Source: Avena insularis
Lineage: Eukaryota > Streptophyta > Magnoliopsida > Poales > Poaceae
Direction: 5' to 3'
DNA length: 64,000 bases
Assembly (NCBI GenBank): GCA_023614405.1
Contig: JAJUPC010000222.1
Location: forward strand, 186,001 to 250,000
Numbering within the stretch: position 1 is the stretch's first letter; each line of letters begins with the position of its first letter. Of the stretch, positions 61,464 through 64,000 are shown piece after piece. The position numbers were made by a program, and so were the translations under genes. Below the pieces are notes generated by a model that had not been told where the DNA came from, did no database searches, and saw only the letters and a list, made by a program, of their open reading frames with translations.

Positions 61464-63999
61464 GTGTGCTTGTTTGCTAGCCAATTGATGCCTCCAGCAC
61501 TCCCTCCTTCTCCAAAACCCAAGTCCACAACAATGGGCTTTGACGAGTTAATCCCTCATCAGTTGGAGACATCTATGGGAACTGGGAGTGCTGATGTCGC
61601 GGCTTCTTCGGCCCCGTCAACCACGATCTACAACTCTGCAACAGCAGAGATTCGCCAGCTCTTCGGTGCTTTCGACTTTACCGACCACACGCCAGCCACT
61701 CGCCCGGCTTTCAAGTCCGCAGGTGACGGAATCCGCTTAGCAATCGGGAGCTTGTGCTTCCAAGTTGGTCAGCTGGGCACACTTCGCCTCCCTGATCAAC
61801 TGACGGTTCCTGCGATTGCTCCAGCATCGTGGTTTCCGCAACCAATCGGCACCGTAAACAAACTCAACTCCCCGACAATAGTTGGGACCATGGACAGCGA
61901 CAACAGTCGCAAATCCGATATGAGTGACTTGGCCACAGAGGATGGAGCCTATGGCTCCGGATCTGAAAGTTGTGGGACCAACAGCTTTCCCAATCATGTC
62001 ATGTGCGCCATCATCAACGCAAGCGACACCGGTGTCAATCGCGACAACATCGGTAACGGGCCAACCAATGGCAGAAACGGTGGTCCCGTTAACGGCACGC
62101 CCACCAACAACAGAACAAAAGGGGACCCGAACCTCGTGGGGAATGAGCGCACCGAAGAGCGCGTGCTAATCAAACTCAACGATAACGAGTGGGCCCATTG
62201 TCTAGAAGCTCTGCGGGGCAACCCTTTTTCCCCTAACTCATCACAAGACATGTTGATCGGTTACCATTGGCTACTCAAGGAAGAATACAAGCGCCAGCAT
62301 CAAGTAATCGTGCAACTCGAAATGCGTAGAAAGGCAGCGGACGAGTCGAGTCTTCGGCAGGCTCATCTCTCCTCCCATGGAGGATCCTCCTCCAAGGGCA
62401 ACGACTACGTGGCCGCCAAATGACGATCTCGACTGGCCCATCTCACCGACAAGGAACATGAGGAGGCTGCAAAAGTCCTCGACTTTAGCTCCATGACGGT
62501 GGATACAAGGGGAAACGTGCTCCCAAAGACACCGCAAGCGGCGGTGACGACAGCAACCATGTGCATCCTCAATAATCAACCACCGGCTGGAGATCCACGA
62601 GCTGCCATGCACCGATCTATGATCGCGGGCTTGGGGCTAGTCGATGCTACCCTCGTCAAGGAGCCGACACCGGAGACGAAGAAAGGTAAAGCTCTAGAAA
62701 AATATTACTACTCATATTCCTTTAGCAAAAATAGCCACGACCTGTCACGGTGACATTGCTCATGGTGGCATGACCACGACTACGACGCGTGTGATGACAT
62801 CACACGGCGCAAGGTCGACAAGATGCAGGCAAGGCGCGCTCATTTGACTGACTCGGAAGATGAGGAGGTAGAGCTCTATGGCGCCAGATGCTTCAGTAGA
62901 GCCATCAGGCAAAAGCGAATGCCTAAAGGGTTCAAGCTCCCATCCGAGAACCCAAAATTTGACGGCCTGCAGGACCCGAAGATTTGGCTGGAAGATCACA
63001 TCTCCTCCGTCAGGCTACATGGCAGAACCCAAAGCATGGCTATGCAATGCCTGCAGCTACAGCTGCAAGGCACTGGCCGCGCATGGCTCAACAATCTCCC
63101 ATGCGGATCAATTCGCAGCTGGGAGGAACTGGTCTACAGCTTCGTGCGTAACCTGAAGGTAACTTACAAAAGGCCCGCGTCAATCAATGAACTAAGAGGC
63201 TACCACCAGAGGTCTGGCGAGTCGCGGCGCTCATACATCCAGAGGTGGTCCATCATCAAGAACTCTGCAGAAGACATCTCTAAGGATCACGCAATCGACA
63301 CGTTCAATGGCGGTGTTGGCCGCAGAGAGCTCGGGGAGGAGCTGGGCCGATCGAAGCCCAAGACAATCGACCACCTCATGGAGATTGCAAATCGGTGGGT
63401 CGATGGAGAGGACTCGGTGAAAAATTGTGTCTACTCCGATGATGATGACGACCTCGGGCACAGACGTGATCACCGAGGGAAACATCGAATGCGCGTCTAC
63501 AAGGACCGCGAAGAAGTTGACATGGTCGCAGCCGGCTACGCCAACAAACGCAACGACAACCGCAATAGCGGATACCGCAGCAGTGGATACCGCGACAACG
63601 GGAAAACCACGCAAGTGTGGTAGCACCGCACTCCCGACGAAGCACCTACACTATCCATCTAGGACAAATTGTCCAGACCGTGCAACATGCATTTCTACAT
63701 CGACAAGCACGATGGCAAGAAAAAGTCCAGCCACCTTCTCAAGGATTGCCGTGAATTCCTCAAGATCCATGAAGGCCTGGCCTAGATGAATCGTGACACG
63801 ATCAACCAGGGATACGGAGTTGCCCCGGCGCAGTGGCTCACGGAGCACCACCACAACCACCTGGGCCACCACCACCTGCGGCTGCACTAGTCTAGCATCA
63901 TGGAGGTGAGTCATACCCGCGAGCGTGGGCAACATGGGGATGATCCAAAAAGGACGCCCATCAAATCGAATGCAGAAGGCAATCACTCGCCAAGTCAAC
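61464..63999 (+). pseudogene. Tat-like Gypsy gag frame, interrupted by C-to-T type stops; runs off the window
   Basis: A single reading frame runs from 61464 to the window end. A 319-codon N-terminal part (after MGFDELIPHQLETSMG) is Asn/Gly/Ser-rich with no assigned domain, like the extra upstream region of Tat/Ogre elements. The gag core begins near 62820: MPKGFKLPSENPKFDGL, then WLEDHISSVRLHG, AWLNNLP, and LVYSFVRNLKVTYKRP with SRRSYIQRW, ending TIDHLMEIANRWVDGEDSV. After 63640 a zinc-knuckle-like C-x...H...C stretch (CNMHFYIDKHDGKKKSSHLL) is visible. In-frame stops are TGA at 62421 and 62751, then TAG near 63621, 63660, 63783 and 63888. Most fit C-to-T changes of CGA or CAG codons. The gag would be the capsid protein; pol lies beyond the window, if present. 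Confidence 0.82.
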
Positions 64000-64000
64000 T

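Overview
This window looks like nuclear DNA of a grass, most likely Triticeae or a close Pooideae relative. The basis is BARE/Angela-like Copia LTRs (sense start TGTTGGAAATATGCCCTAG), LTRs starting TGTAACACCC, a CACTA element with GTGGCGCATAT subterminal repeats, Tat-type Gypsy gag, and a grass-type WRN-like exonuclease gene. There are no prokaryotic operons, rRNAs or CRISPR arrays. Most of the sequence is satellite DNA and nested transposable elements.

Layout: (1) Satellite A occupies 1-44677 and is interrupted three times. It is a BamHI-type (GGATCC) satellite with 39/48/51-bp monomers arranged in ~500-bp and ~960-bp higher-order repeats. (2) The first interruption, 7637-15737, is a reverse-oriented non-autonomous Copia element with a perfect AGAAG target duplication, two ~1.8-kb LTRs and a decayed gag but no pol. 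(3) The second, 25157-33223, is a reverse-oriented large-LTR derivative (LTRs ~4.1 and ~3.2 kb) with only ~0.8 kb between its LTRs. (4) The third, 43347-44361, is a small hAT-type element with an 8-bp target duplication.

(5) 44678-49900 is a small gene island. A zf-XS-type gene is broken by a frameshift and by a CACTA element (46144-47583, target duplication GTG). Convergent to it is a two-exon DEDDy 3'-5' exonuclease gene with one probable frameshift in a homopolymer. (6) About 50078-54794 is a forward Ty3/Gypsy element with gag, zinc knuckle, protease and the integrase C-terminus, but no reverse transcriptase, RNase H or integrase core. (7) 54795-58870 is the 5' part (reverse orientation) of a second Copia element related to the one at 7637-15737. 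(8) 58871-61070 is satellite B, a diverged 47-49-bp relative of satellite A. (9) 61071-64000 is the start of a Tat-like Gypsy element whose gag frame is broken mainly by TGA and TAG codons; it runs off the window.

The only plausibly functional host gene is the exonuclease at 48180-49567. The most unusual content is satellite A: it is hierarchical, carries two alternative unit junctions, shows very recent segmental duplication, and is related to a second array beyond the gene island. No product should be inferred from the long open frames inside the satellite. Boundaries given as approximate were placed by eye from repeated sequence.
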